From NCBI GenBank assembly GCA_023412195.1, contig JAEYNZ010000078.1, positions 1 through 47,026 of the forward strand: DNA of 47,026 bases, given 5' to 3'. This stretch comes from Bacteroidota bacterium. Its GTDB lineage: Bacteria; Bacteroidota; Bacteroidia; Bacteroidales; Prolixibacteraceae. Shown here one piece after another: positions 8,452 to 17,798 of the stretch. The notes beneath the pieces were generated by a model. The model saw only the letters and a list, made by a program, of their open reading frames with translations, did not search any database and was not told the DNA's origin. Made by a program: the position numbers and the translations under genes. The stretch's first letter is position 1. Every line of letters starts with the position of its first letter.

Positions 8452-11103
8452 ATGGAGTACAACTTTGCGGAAATTGAAGCCCGGTGGCAGAAGTACTGGG
8501 AAGAAAATAAAACGTTTAAAACCTTTGATGACTTTTCAAAACCCAAATACTATATCCTCGATATGTTTCCATATCCTTCCGGGGCCGGACTGCATGTAGG
8601 GCATCCTGAAGGTTATACTGCTACTGATATCATCAGCCGCTATAAACGGATGAAAGGTTACAATGTGCTGCACCCCATGGGGTATGATGCCTTTGGTTTA
8701 CCAGCAGAACAATATGCCATGCAAACAGGAACACATCCTGCCATCACCACCAATAAAAACTGCGATAACTTCCGGCGACAAATCAAGGAGATCGGGTTAA
8801 GCTATGACTGGGACCGCGAAGTAAACACCACCGATCCCCAATACTTTAAATGGACGCAATGGATTTTCAAACAACTATACAATACCTGGTTTGACAGTTC
8901 ACAAAATAAAGGCAGACCGATTTCTGAACTCACTGTTCCTGAGGATATAAAGGCGCTTGGAAAAGAAGCAGAAAATAATTATATCGCTTCAAGGCGACTG
9001 GCTTATTACGATAATGCCCAGGTCTGGTGGTGCAACTCCTGTAAAACAGTATGTGCAAATGAAGAAGTTTTAACCGACGGATCCCACGAAAAATGTGGAC
9101 ATCCTGTAGTACGTAAAAACCTGAAACAATGGCTTCTGCGGATACCGCATTATGCCGAAAGACTGCTTCAGGGTTTAGATAGCCTCGACTGGCCGGCAGG
9201 TGTGATTGATATGCAAAAGAACTGGATTGGTAAATCAACAGGGGCTGAAATAGATTTCCAAATCGATGGAATCAATAAAAACCTGCGCGTGTATACCACC
9301 CGTCCCGACACCCTTTTTGGTGCAACCTATATGGTGATTGCACCCGAACATGCATTGGCGGAAGAAATCATTACTCCTGACAAAAAAGAAGAAGCAGAAA
9401 ATTACATCCGGGCAGCAGCACTGAAATCAGATCTGGACCGTACGGACCTCGCAAAGGAAAAAACAGGTGTGTTCACCGGCCGTTATGCCATCAATCCTGT
9501 TAACCTGAAAAAAATTCCTATCTGGATTGCCGACTATGTTCTTCTCGGATATGGCACAGGAGCCATTATGGCCGTCCCTGCCCATGATACCCGCGACTTT
9601 GAATTTGCAAAGCAATTTAACATACCTGTTATATGCATCCTCGACCCCCAGGGGGTGGAACTACGTGATGAAATTCTCGCCGGAAACAAATGCTGGACCG
9701 AAGATGGAATATACATTAATTCTGCAAGTCAGGAAACCGGTCTTGACATTAACGGATTGAATAAGGATGCCGGCATTCGAAAAACAATTGAATGGCTTGA
9801 AGCCTGGAAACTGGGTGAAGCTACTGTCAATTACAGGATGCGCGACTGGCTTTTTAGCCGTCAGCGTTACTGGGGTGAACCCTTTCCTGTGATCCATTGG
9901 GAAGATGGAGAAGTTACGCTCCTCGACGATGAAGAATTGCCTTTGTTATTACCTGAACTTGAAAAATATACTCCAGGTGATTCGGGTGAATCGCCACTTG
10001 CAAATGCCGAAGAGTGGCTGCATGTAACAGATAAAAATGGCAGGCAGGGACGCCGTGAAACCAATACGATGCCCCAGTGGGCCGGGTCGTGCTGGTACTA
10101 TCTCCGGTACATCGATCCCAATAATGAAGAACGCATATTCGATCCGCAAAAGGAAAGCTACTGGATGCCTGTCGACCTTTACATCGGAGGGGCGGAGCAT
10201 GCTGTACTTCACCTGCTCTATTCCCGCTTCTGGCATAAGGTCCTGTTTGACCTTGGAATTGTAACAACCGATGAACCATTCCAGAAGTTATACAACCAGG
10301 GGATGATCCTTGCCTTCGCCTATGAAACGTCAACAGGAGCCAAAGTAGCGTCTGACCTGGTGGAAGAACGTGAAGGAAAATATTTTCATACCGAAACAGG
10401 AGAAGAGCTGAAGCAGATTGTGGCTAAAATGTCGAAGTCGTTGAAAAATGTGGTAAACCCCGATGATGTAATCGATCGTTACGGTGCAGATTCACTCCGT
10501 TTATACGAAATGTTTATGGGCCCGCTTGACGAACGCAAGCCATGGGCCGAAAACGGGGTGAAGGGGGTTTTTAACTTTCTGAACCGTGCCAGCCGTTTCT
10601 TCAGAGATACGGACCATATTACGGATGGGGATGAAGACAGGGAAACTGCGAAACTTCTGCACCAGACCATCCAAAAAGTGACTTCCGACATTGAAAATCT
10701 GAAATTCAATACAGCCATTTCAGCCCTTATGGTTTTTAATAACCTGGCCATCAAAAAAGGAAAGGTAACAAAACAATCGGCTGAAGCTTTTGCAAAAATC
10801 CTCTCGCCCTTTGCCCCTCATCTTGGCGAAGAACTCTGGTGTTTATATGGCAACAGCAATACACTGGCCTATGAGCCATGGCCTTTAGCTGATGAAAGCC
10901 TGTTACATGAAGACATTTTTGAATACCCGGTTTCTTTTAACGGCAAAGTGAGGTTTAAAATTGAACTGCCCGTTGACATGCCCCAGCCGGAGGTAGAAAA
11001 AGCTGTCCTGGGTGATCCAAAGGCAACCAAATGGATGGATGGCAAAACAGTACGTAAGTTTATTTTGGTGCCAAAGAAAATCATTAACATTGTATTGGGA
11101 TAA
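8452..11103 (+). CDS. leuS: Leucyl-tRNA synthetase
   Basis: Class Ia synthetase of 883 aa that charges tRNA-Leu. The HIGH-type signature is HVGH at residues 48-51 within YPSGAGLHVGHPEGY, and the second signature is KMSKS at 659-663. The CP1 editing domain lies between about 220 and 420, with TTRPDTLFGAT and GTGAIMAVPAHDTRDFEFA, the usual threonine-rich and aspartate editing-site motifs. A zinc-ribbon-like CNSC...CGHP stretch sits near residues 185-220. The C-terminus has the anticodon-binding helical domain and a short tail ending KKIINIVLG. Nothing is missing. It has its own promoter, and the SIMPL gene follows about 100 bases downstream in the same direction. Confidence 0.98.
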   Translation: MEYNFAEIEARWQKYWEENKTFKTFDDFSKPKYYILDMFPYPSGAGLHVGHPEGYTATDIISRYKRMKGYNVLHPMGYDAFGLPAEQYAMQTGTHPAITTNKNCDNFRRQIKEIGLSYDWDREVNTTDPQYFKWTQWIFKQLYNTWFDSSQNKGRPISELTVPEDIKALGKEAENNYIASRRLAYYDNAQVWWCNSCKTVCANEEVLTDGSHEKCGHPVVRKNLKQWLLRIPHYAERLLQGLDSLDWPAGVIDMQKNWIGKSTGAEIDFQIDGINKNLRVYTTRPDTLFGATYMVIAPEHALAEEIITPDKKEEAENYIRAAALKSDLDRTDLAKEKTGVFTGRYAINPVNLKKIPIWIADYVLLGYGTGAIMAVPAHDTRDFEFAKQFNIPVICILDPQGVELRDEILAGNKCWTEDGIYINSASQETGLDINGLNKDAGIRKTIEWLEAWKLGEATVNYRMRDWLFSRQRYWGEPFPVIHWEDGEVTLLDDEELPLLLPELEKYTPGDSGESPLANAEEWLHVTDKNGRQGRRETNTMPQWAGSCWYYLRYIDPNNEERIFDPQKESYWMPVDLYIGGAEHAVLHLLYSRFWHKVLFDLGIVTTDEPFQKLYNQGMILAFAYETSTGAKVASDLVEEREGKYFHTETGEELKQIVAKMSKSLKNVVNPDDVIDRYGADSLRLYEMFMGPLDERKPWAENGVKGVFNFLNRASRFFRDTDHITDGDEDRETAKLLHQTIQKVTSDIENLKFNTAISALMVFNNLAIKKGKVTKQSAEAFAKILSPFAPHLGEELWCLYGNSNTLAYEPWPLADESLLHEDIFEYPVSFNGKVRFKIELPVDMPQPEVEKAVLGDPKATKWMDGKTVRKFILVPKKIINIVLG

Positions 11104-11202
11104 GATCAGGCAACCTGAAATATTCTGTCCTGTCCCAAAAGCATAGTTTTCCGTCAGGGTAAGAAGTATCTCATAATTGGATTTTCATTTAAATCAACTG
11201 TC

Positions 11203-11904
11203 ATGAAAAATACGTGGGCATTTATACTGGGTGTTTCAATCATTATTGCCTTTGGCCTTTGGGGATGGTTTTTCATGCAGTCGCGACAAGTGCAGCAAAC
11301 AGTCAGGGTGGTTGGTTATGGCACTGAAGATTTTGACAGCGATATCGTAAAGTGGTCGGTCAGCTTTTCAGAAAGAGTTTCGCTTACCGGTACGCAGGAA
11401 GGGTATAAAGCTATGGCAGCAAAGCTGGAAAACTTTCAGAGACTATGGTCTGCAACTGGCATTGAAACTTCCGAATTTAAGGTATTTCCTGTAAATGTAA
11501 ACCGGGAATACGGGCAAAACGGACATATTGGTTATACCCTCGACCAACGGATCTACATTGTATCAAATGAAATTGATAAAGTAGAGCAACTGGCAGTTGA
11601 CCCCGGTCTTTTCGTAAATGAAGGAGTGACGTTCGACAACTCTACCATGGAATTCTACAGCAGCCAGATCGAGGAAATCAAAAAACAATTGTTGAGCAAG
11701 GCCACCCGCAACGCTTATGAACGTGCAGAAGAAATTACTTCAGGCACCGACCTGAAAGTCGGGAAACTCATAACAGCCCGGGCAGGTGTTTTCCAGATTA
11801 CCGAACCTTTATCAACTGAAATTGCTTCGTATGGGATCCATAATACAAGTTCAGCCCACAAAAGCATCAAGGTAACTGTGACAGCAGATTTTACGCTGAA
11901 GTAG
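11203..11904 (+). CDS. SIMPL domain protein (DUF541), membrane-anchored
   Basis: 233-aa protein with an N-terminal TM anchor or uncleaved signal at residues 4-26 and a SIMPL fold after it (VVGYGTEDFDSDIVKWSVSF, then YKAMAAKLENFQRLWSATGI). Typical SIMPL features are the alternating beta-strands, the predicted helix with repeated Ala/Glu (KATRNAYERAEEITSG) and the closing strand SIKVTVTADFTLK. The family is linked to periplasmic or outer-membrane stress proteins, but no enzymatic role is established. It could be cotranscribed with leuS (99-base gap, no clear terminator between them), though the two functions are unrelated. Confidence 0.85.
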   Translation: MKNTWAFILGVSIIIAFGLWGWFFMQSRQVQQTVRVVGYGTEDFDSDIVKWSVSFSERVSLTGTQEGYKAMAAKLENFQRLWSATGIETSEFKVFPVNVNREYGQNGHIGYTLDQRIYIVSNEIDKVEQLAVDPGLFVNEGVTFDNSTMEFYSSQIEEIKKQLLSKATRNAYERAEEITSGTDLKVGKLITARAGVFQITEPLSTEIASYGIHNTSSAHKSIKVTVTADFTLK

Positions 11905-12213
11905 GAACAGGGTTACAGGCATTCTGACTCCACAATACAAAAAAAATCGAAATCAGCTTTCCACGAACCATATTTTCAACTCTTCACCCTAGTAAAAAAG
12001 TCATACCCCAATAAGCTTTACGGACTGTAATTTGCCGCAGGCATGAACCCTTCATACTCTGATCACATTCCATCCCTATACCCTCCCTATACCAAGTCCA
12101 GATTAAATTCAATTCAGCATAGAGTTGACAAGGCTTTGAGAGGGGGTTGATTTACCGGGAAAAACGACAGAATCCGGTTCTATACCGGATACCCCAATTT
12201 GTTGGAAAATCAT
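11905..12213. other. 309-base gap between convergent genes
   Basis: No ORF or RNA gene is visible. Two things stand out: TCCCTATACC repeated at 12073-12082 and 12084-12093 (period 11 bases), and the small hairpin at 12172-12190 described separately. The rest is unremarkable sequence between the converging SIMPL and GH2 genes. Confidence 0.5.
12161..12190 (-). terminator. Possible weak terminator of the GH2 gene
   Basis: ATCCGGT (12172-12178) and ACCGGAT (12184-12190) form a 7-bp stem with a 5-nt loop. On the minus strand a T-run comes only after TTCTGTCG, so termination would be weak. It lies 24 bases after the GH2 stop codon. Confidence 0.35.
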
Positions 12214-14478
12214 TTAACCTTCCAGAAACAGCAGGTCGTATTCTGAATTCCATTCAGGATTGCCTTCAACTTCCAGCAATAGTGTCATTTTCCCGGGGGT
12301 CAAAGCAGGTAAAGTGTATTCCGTAACAGGCCCTTCCAGATTCATGTTTGGGGCTGCTGATACGAATTCCCAGGTTCCGATAGTTGTTTTAGTGCCGCTG
12401 TTAATAATTGAAACCGTCATTTTACCTGTGCCTGTTTCTTCGTATTTGTCATTCAGGATAAAGAGTTCAACTGCAAACTGCTCTCCTTTATTCCACCTGA
12501 ATTTGGGGATTCTTGCACTTGCAAGTACCGGGCGGCAAGAATTGGCAACAGCATAGAAAGCAGGTTTTGGTTTTGCCGGATAGTTGATCAGGCTGTTGTT
12601 GGCTGCCGTTGGCCAGGGTTCGTTGTAGCACCAGTTCAGGGCCATGGCGCACCATGGTTTCTGCCTTCTTGCCTCTTCATAAATGCATTTATACCCTTCA
12701 CTCTGGATCCATTGACCATTGGTAACCAGTTCTTCCAAATTTTCTGCTTCGCCAAAATAATCCTTCAGGAAATCCTTCATCAGCCAGGTATCACCCACCC
12801 AGGCTTTAAAGGCATGATGACTTTCCCAGCTTGTTCCGGGCATTGGAGGGAACAACTCGTTTTCGGGAATAATTGTCCTCAGGATTTTAACAGGCGATGG
12901 CCCCGGCATCCCAAATTCGGTGTAAGCTGTACTTTTACTTTGAGGCATCCACTGGTAGACTTCGGTTACCCCGTCGAGATCACGGAAAATGTAATGACCA
13001 TGGCCCATGCCGTATACAGGAGATGTGGGAATAAAAGGTGTTTGCGGATCGAGCAGGTAGCACTGACTGTTGAGCAGCCGGAGCGCCAGCGACTGGTCGG
13101 TCATGCCCGACCAGTTGTTAAACAATTCATTGCCCCCGCTCCACATCACATTGGAAGGATGCTTTCGGATGCGCATAATGATTGCTTCTGATTCCTGTTC
13201 AAGAACTTTAAGATAATGAGGGGTGTCTGTATAATTGTTGCAGGCCAGCGGAAACTCTGTCCATACCAGAAGTCCTTTTTCATTGCAACTATCATAGAAA
13301 GCCTCTTTATTGACAATCCCTCCACCCCATACACGGAGCATATTGAAGTTGGCCTTTACAGCCAGGTCGAGCAACTCGTTGTACCGCTCTGCTGTTATTA
13401 TACCAGGGAAGATTTCAGGGTTCACCCAGTTGGTTCCTTTGGAAAAGATGCGCCTGCCATTTATTTCCATAGTAACCGGAGGCTTGTTCCTGGTTTTAGG
13501 AAAAGGAATGTCTTCCTGCCACAAACCTTCATTCATTACCAGCCGGGCCCTTCTGAAGCCAACTTTTTGTTTTTTCGAATCCAGTTCATTCCCCTGTTGG
13601 TCAAGTATCCTGATTTCAGACAGGTACAGCGGCTGATCCCCATGATCATGGGGCCACCATAGTTCCGGATTTTTGAGCCTGGCAGTAAGAACCTCTCCGG
13701 AAACGACCGTACCCTTGTCAGATGCAACCACATCTCCGGCTGGTGATGTGAGTGTCCAGCTATAATTTTTATTTTCGAGATTTTGTCCCGTCAGATAAAC
13801 AGAAATTCCAGCTTCCGTAAAGTCATCATTCAATATGTAACTTGTATAAAAGTCAACGGCAAAAGACTCATTCCTGACTTCCAGGAAGGTTTCATCCCAG
13901 ATACCAAGCGGCACAAGCCTCGGGTGCCAGTCCCAACCATAACTTACAGCCGGTTTAACGCTTTGGGCCGCCTGGTTCCTGTCCATGTTAAACCCGGGCA
14001 ACTTGGGTGCCGGATAAATTTTCACCTGCAATTCGTTCGATTGCTTCAGAAGGGATGTCAGATCGATGTGCACAGGAGAAAACATTCCTTCCTGGTAAAA
14101 AATCTTTTCCCCGTTCAGAAGGATTTCAAATTCATAATCAATCCCTTTTGAAACAAAAAACAACTTCTTCCCTGAAGCCATTTCAGGTTTATCGAACCTT
14201 GTTCTGTAAGTCCAGTAAACATCCTCCATCCAGAGGTAATCCTTCCATCGTTCGGCAAAGTAAAAGGGGGCCCAGTTTTGTGCCGCAGCATAATCGATCT
14301 GCACTGCCCCGGGAACAGTAGCCGGATGCCAATGATCAGGAACGCCTGTTTTTAATGAGTGGAAGCCGCCTTCCCAGAAAAGAAATTGCTTCTGGGTTTC
14401 TTTACTCCTGCCTGAACAGGTTACAAGAATAAAAATTGTTGCGGTCAGAATTAAGCGTAAACCTCCCCTGAAATTCAT
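12214..14478 (-). CDS. Glycoside hydrolase family 2, beta-mannosidase-like lipoprotein
   Basis: Exo-acting retaining glycosidase, most like beta-mannosidase, of 754 aa. A lipoprotein signal ends at LVTC (Cys near residue 21). Domains in order are a jelly-roll sugar-binding domain (about 35-200), an Ig-like domain (about 205-310), a TIM barrel (about 320-640) and one Ig-like domain at the C-terminus. The acid/base residue is Glu451 in WSGGNE and the nucleophile is Glu521 in YTEFGMPGP. WGGGIVNKEAFYDSCNEKGL is typical of the mannosidase branch. Full-length GH2 mannosidases often exceed 820 aa with two C-terminal sandwich domains; here only one is seen. No polysaccharide-utilisation genes flank it. 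It lies 54 bases after mltD on the same strand, so readthrough is possible. Exo-glucosaminidase activity is an alternative. Confidence 0.88.
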   Translation of the reverse strand: MNFRGGLRLILTATIFILVTCSGRSKETQKQFLFWEGGFHSLKTGVPDHWHPATVPGAVQIDYAAAQNWAPFYFAERWKDYLWMEDVYWTYRTRFDKPEMASGKKLFFVSKGIDYEFEILLNGEKIFYQEGMFSPVHIDLTSLLKQSNELQVKIYPAPKLPGFNMDRNQAAQSVKPAVSYGWDWHPRLVPLGIWDETFLEVRNESFAVDFYTSYILNDDFTEAGISVYLTGQNLENKNYSWTLTSPAGDVVASDKGTVVSGEVLTARLKNPELWWPHDHGDQPLYLSEIRILDQQGNELDSKKQKVGFRRARLVMNEGLWQEDIPFPKTRNKPPVTMEINGRRIFSKGTNWVNPEIFPGIITAERYNELLDLAVKANFNMLRVWGGGIVNKEAFYDSCNEKGLLVWTEFPLACNNYTDTPHYLKVLEQESEAIIMRIRKHPSNVMWSGGNELFNNWSGMTDQSLALRLLNSQCYLLDPQTPFIPTSPVYGMGHGHYIFRDLDGVTEVYQWMPQSKSTAYTEFGMPGPSPVKILRTIIPENELFPPMPGTSWESHHAFKAWVGDTWLMKDFLKDYFGEAENLEELVTNGQWIQSEGYKCIYEEARRQKPWCAMALNWCYNEPWPTAANNSLINYPAKPKPAFYAVANSCRPVLASARIPKFRWNKGEQFAVELFILNDKYEETGTGKMTVSIINSGTKTTIGTWEFVSAAPNMNLEGPVTEYTLPALTPGKMTLLLEVEGNPEWNSEYDLLFLEG

Positions 14479-14532
14479 AATGAAGAATTATTGATTAGTC
14501 AGGGGGAAGATAGGAAAAAAACCGGAAGATTT

Positions 14533-16230
14533 TCAGATGTTCTGCCGGGGCCTGATCCTAAGCCGCTGACCAACATTCAGGTTTGAATTGTTGGTAAGAT
14601 TGTTCAACCTGAGAATTTCCTGTGGAGTCACTCCTGAATACCGCCTGGCAATATCCCATACTGTGTCTCCTTTCTTGACAGTATAGTACTCATAGTCACC
14701 ACTTTGTGCAGATGCGGTCTGCCTTGAAGCAGAAGCAGGAACAGGTTTTCCGGCTTGTGCCTGCTTTTGAGCCAGCGTCATGGAATTTATTTTCTCGAAG
14801 TGTTGTTTTTGATTCTCCGGAACATAAACCGACAGCTTCTGGCCAACCCGGATCATATTACCCCTGATGTTGTTCCAGTGCCGCAGGTCGGATATCCGGA
14901 CCTTATACCAAGCAGCAATAAATCCGAGGTTATCTCCTGATTTGACTGTATAAACCAGGCGCGCTTTCCCTGCAATATTTCCGGGATTATATGCCGTTGC
15001 GGTGCCCGACGAAGGTTCACCCAAACGGTTGTCAGGAAAATGCTTATGACGTTCATGTGCAAAAATGAGAGAGTCATTTTCCAGAAATTCAAGCACTCTA
15101 TCAGCAGGGAGCGTCAAAGGATACGGTTTTTCCGGTTTGGCAGGCACTACATCACGACGGTACATAGGGTTGAGAGCCCTTACAAGGTCCTTATCGACAT
15201 CCAGCATGGCCTCCACCTGTTCAAAATGAAGGTAATCATGAATAAACAAAGTATCTGCCTGCAACGGGATTTCGGGCATCCTTGCCCGCAGATTGTGCTC
15301 ACGGTGATAATTCATAACATATGCTGCAGCAATAAAAGCAGGTACATAACCCCTGGTTTCCTTAGGAAGATGATAATAAATCTGCCAGTAATTCTTTTTA
15401 TTGCCCGACCTGCGGATAGCACGGTTGACATTCCCCGGACCGCAATTATATGCAGCAATAGCCAGGTACCAGTCATTGTAAGTATTGTAAAGATACTTCA
15501 GGTACCGAATAGCAGCATCAGTGGACTTTACGGGATCCCGCCTTTCATCAACAAAGCTTGTAACTTCAAGTCCCATCTGTTTTCCGGTTCCGTACATAAA
15601 CTGCCACAATCCTGTAGCCCCCACTCTGGAGACGGCCTTTGGGTTCAATGCGGATTCAATTACCGGAAGATATTTCAGTTCCAAAGGCATGTTATAACGG
15701 TCAAGAGTTTCTTCAAAAATGGGAAAATAATACGCAGAAAGACCCAGCATTACCTCCACCTGTTCCCTCCTTCTTTCAGTGTAGAATTTGATAACATTTT
15801 TCACCGTGTTATTAAAAGATAAAGGAATGACTTCCTGGATATTCTGTAACCGGGCAATATATGCTGAATCTGAAATGTTTTGAGGATAGATGTCCAAAGT
15901 ATCCAGCTCTGAAAAGTCGAAATGAAACAATTCTCTTATGTATGATGAATTCAGAAGGCTGTCCATCTGTTCGGTAAAAACATCATTCACATCTTCGTCG
16001 GGAGCAGGCATTGGTTCCTGTGGTGCATAAAAGATCGTATCGGTCAGCACAAGGTCTTCATTAATCATGGTGTCGGTAGGTGCAATGAACACTGTATCGG
16101 GTACAAGTACGCTTGGTTCAAGTGGTTTTAACCGCAGAAATTTTTTCTTTTGGCGTTTTGTATCCTGTCCTGTTACAGCAAGTGTCAACAACAGTATCCA
16201 TATTATTCCAAAAAACTTTACTGACTTCAT
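14533..16230 (-). CDS. mltD: Membrane-bound lytic murein transglycosylase D-like, SLT plus two LysM
   Basis: Cleaves the MurNAc-GlcNAc bond of peptidoglycan with 1,6-anhydro ring formation. The 565-aa protein has a cleaved-type signal peptide (MKSVKFFGIIWILLLTLAV), an acidic low-complexity spacer to about residue 150, then the SLT domain with catalytic Glu192 in LPVIESALNPKA, GATGLWQFM, DPVKSTDAAIRYL and AIAAYNCGPGNVNRAI. LysM repeats follow at about residues 425-468 (YTVKSGDNLGFIA) and 515-560 (YTVKKGDTVWDIA). The gene starts 8 bases after the DUF5683 stop. The parA-parB-DUF5683-mltD order is one I know from other Bacteroidota. The signal peptide has no cysteine at the expected lipobox position, so this is a soluble periplasmic form. 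Confidence 0.95.
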   Translation of the reverse strand: MKSVKFFGIIWILLLTLAVTGQDTKRQKKKFLRLKPLEPSVLVPDTVFIAPTDTMINEDLVLTDTIFYAPQEPMPAPDEDVNDVFTEQMDSLLNSSYIRELFHFDFSELDTLDIYPQNISDSAYIARLQNIQEVIPLSFNNTVKNVIKFYTERRREQVEVMLGLSAYYFPIFEETLDRYNMPLELKYLPVIESALNPKAVSRVGATGLWQFMYGTGKQMGLEVTSFVDERRDPVKSTDAAIRYLKYLYNTYNDWYLAIAAYNCGPGNVNRAIRRSGNKKNYWQIYYHLPKETRGYVPAFIAAAYVMNYHREHNLRARMPEIPLQADTLFIHDYLHFEQVEAMLDVDKDLVRALNPMYRRDVVPAKPEKPYPLTLPADRVLEFLENDSLIFAHERHKHFPDNRLGEPSSGTATAYNPGNIAGKARLVYTVKSGDNLGFIAAWYKVRISDLRHWNNIRGNMIRVGQKLSVYVPENQKQHFEKINSMTLAQKQAQAGKPVPASASRQTASAQSGDYEYYTVKKGDTVWDIARRYSGVTPQEILRLNNLTNNSNLNVGQRLRIRPRQNI

Positions 16231-16238
16231 AATCCTTT

Positions 16239-16871
16239 TTAAAAGTTAAATCTAAAGTTTATTCCATATACCATGTTTTTTTCCATGGTTACCAAAGATG
16301 GTGACCAGTTCATGGTAAGATCATCGCTGATATCGAAATCAAACAAATGAGCATCTACACTGGCGTCAATAATGTTCAGACCATAAAAGCCCAAAATGCT
16401 TATTATCAGCAGGTCCCGGTTCCGGCGAAAATAGTCCTGCTGCCGGACAAGCCCGGTTCGCAGATTATTAAGCTGGTTAGGGTCATCCAGATTATAATTG
16501 TTCCGGCGCACAGCTTCTATCTTCAGATAATCCTGTGTATCAGGGTTCCCATCAGTCAGGTGCACATAACCTCTTCTGAAAAGCTGATATTTGTCGTTAT
16601 TCCAATGCACAAAATATCCTATTGTACCAAAACCTACGTAAATCAGGGGAATCTTCCAGTATTTTTTGTTGTATGCCTGCCCCAGTCCGGGCAGAATAGC
16701 TGAATAAATCGTTGCCTTCCGCGGGGAATGTACAACCTCATCATCCACAACCCCGATTTGCTCAACTGCAGCTATGGTATCTGCATCAACAAGCTGAGCC
16801 TTTAAGCCGGAAATCATCAGCAAGAAAACAAAAACAAAAAATAAACGTAACAAATATGTTCTGTTATTCAC
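16239..16871 (-). CDS. DUF5683 domain protein, probable envelope protein
   Basis: 210-aa protein of the Bacteroidota-specific DUF5683 family. It starts with a GTG (the only sensible start before the signal sequence), giving a signal peptide that ends near residue 25 (SGLKAQ). The family core is the stretch RKATIYSAILPGLGQAYNKK followed by a hydrophobic segment (IPLIYVGFGTIGYF) and a second one near residue 155 (LLIISILGFYGLNIIDA). The C-terminus reads like a barrel strand (MVYGINFRFNF). Function is unknown. Its place between parB and mltD suggests a role in coupling the envelope to cell growth or division, which is inference only. Confidence 0.85.
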   Translation of the reverse strand: MNNRTYLLRLFFVFVFLLMISGLKAQLVDADTIAAVEQIGVVDDEVVHSPRKATIYSAILPGLGQAYNKKYWKIPLIYVGFGTIGYFVHWNNDKYQLFRRGYVHLTDGNPDTQDYLKIEAVRRNNYNLDDPNQLNNLRTGLVRQQDYFRRNRDLLIISILGFYGLNIIDASVDAHLFDFDISDDLTMNWSPSLVTMEKNMVYGINFRFNF

Positions 16872-16929
16872 CCTAATTTTTTCCCTAAAAATAAAAGTTT
16901 CAATTCACAGTGCGTCAGGCAGGGGCTAT

Positions 16930-17787
16930 TTATTTACCGTTTTCGATTATTTTAACAATTCGTTGCAGGTCTTGTTCGGATTTAAATGAGATCAAAATTT
17001 TTCCTCTGCCACTTTCTCCGACAGATATACCAATCCGGGAGCCAAAAACCTTGCCAAGAATTCCTTTGTAGGTTTTGAATTCCCCTGACAATTCCTTTCT
17101 TTTTGAGGAAGCCATGGTTCCGTTATCGTCACTTAACTGCCGGACAATTTCTTCAACCTTTCTGACCGAGAACCCGTATTTAATAATCTGTGCGTGGATC
17201 ATTTCCTGCGTTTCTGCATCTTCAATGTTAATGAGTGCCCTGGCATGGCCCATGCTGATTTCTTTTTCCCGGAGTGCTTTTTGAATGACTGCCGGAAGCT
17301 TCAGCAGCCTGAGGTAGTTTGCAATAGTTGACCTTTTTTTACCCACCCTGCTGCTCAGGTCTTCCTGTGTAAAGTCGAGTTCTTCTATCAGACGCTGGTA
17401 GCTAAGTGCAATTTCTATAGCATCAAGATCTTCACGCTGAATATTTTCAACCAGCGCCATCTCAAGCATACTGTCGTCTTTTGCATGCCTTATATAAGCA
17501 GGGATGGAAGTTAATCCTGCTTTTTGTGCTGCTCTGAACCGGCGTTCGCCAGCTATGATCTGGTAGTTGTCGGGCCCTGATCTTCTAAGTGTTATAGGTT
17601 GTATCAATCCGATTTCACGAATGGAAGCCGCAAGTTCTTCAAGTGCTTCATTATCAAAATTTGAACGTGGCTGAAAAGGATTGGCCTCAATTTTCGAGAG
17701 TTCAACATCGTTGATTTGTGATTGCTTCATTTTTTCGGCATCATCTATCAGTGCGCCTAATCCTCTTCCCAGTGCATTTCTTTTCAC
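16930..17787 (-). CDS. parB: Chromosome-partitioning protein ParB
   Basis: CTP-dependent DNA clamp that loads at parS sites and recruits SMC. The 285-aa protein starts at a GTG with MKRNALGRGLGALI, the conserved N-terminal ParA-contact motif of the family. The ParB/Srx nucleotide domain spans about residues 28-125, with NPFQPR (36-41) and the CTP-binding GERRFRA (80-86). A HTH follows (about 135-185: LSSRVGKKRSTIANYLRLLKLP, split by its turn). The C-terminal dimerisation domain is short (about 235-285). It lies 11 bases after parA and is certainly cotranscribed with it. A 13/16 parS-like site is noted separately at 40500-40515. Confidence 0.97.
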   Translation of the reverse strand: MKRNALGRGLGALIDDAEKMKQSQINDVELSKIEANPFQPRSNFDNEALEELAASIREIGLIQPITLRRSGPDNYQIIAGERRFRAAQKAGLTSIPAYIRHAKDDSMLEMALVENIQREDLDAIEIALSYQRLIEELDFTQEDLSSRVGKKRSTIANYLRLLKLPAVIQKALREKEISMGHARALINIEDAETQEMIHAQIIKYGFSVRKVEEIVRQLSDDNGTMASSKRKELSGEFKTYKGILGKVFGSRIGISVGESGRGKILISFKSEQDLQRIVKIIENGK

Positions 17788-17798
17788 AATTGTAGATT

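Noticed and set aside
9914..10333. 139-codon minus-strand ORF
   Set aside because: It lies wholly inside leuS on the opposite strand and shows no recognisable domain; a shadow of the real frame.
15040..15822. 260-codon plus-strand ORF
   Set aside because: Antisense to mltD, which carries complete SLT and LysM motifs; no family resemblance.
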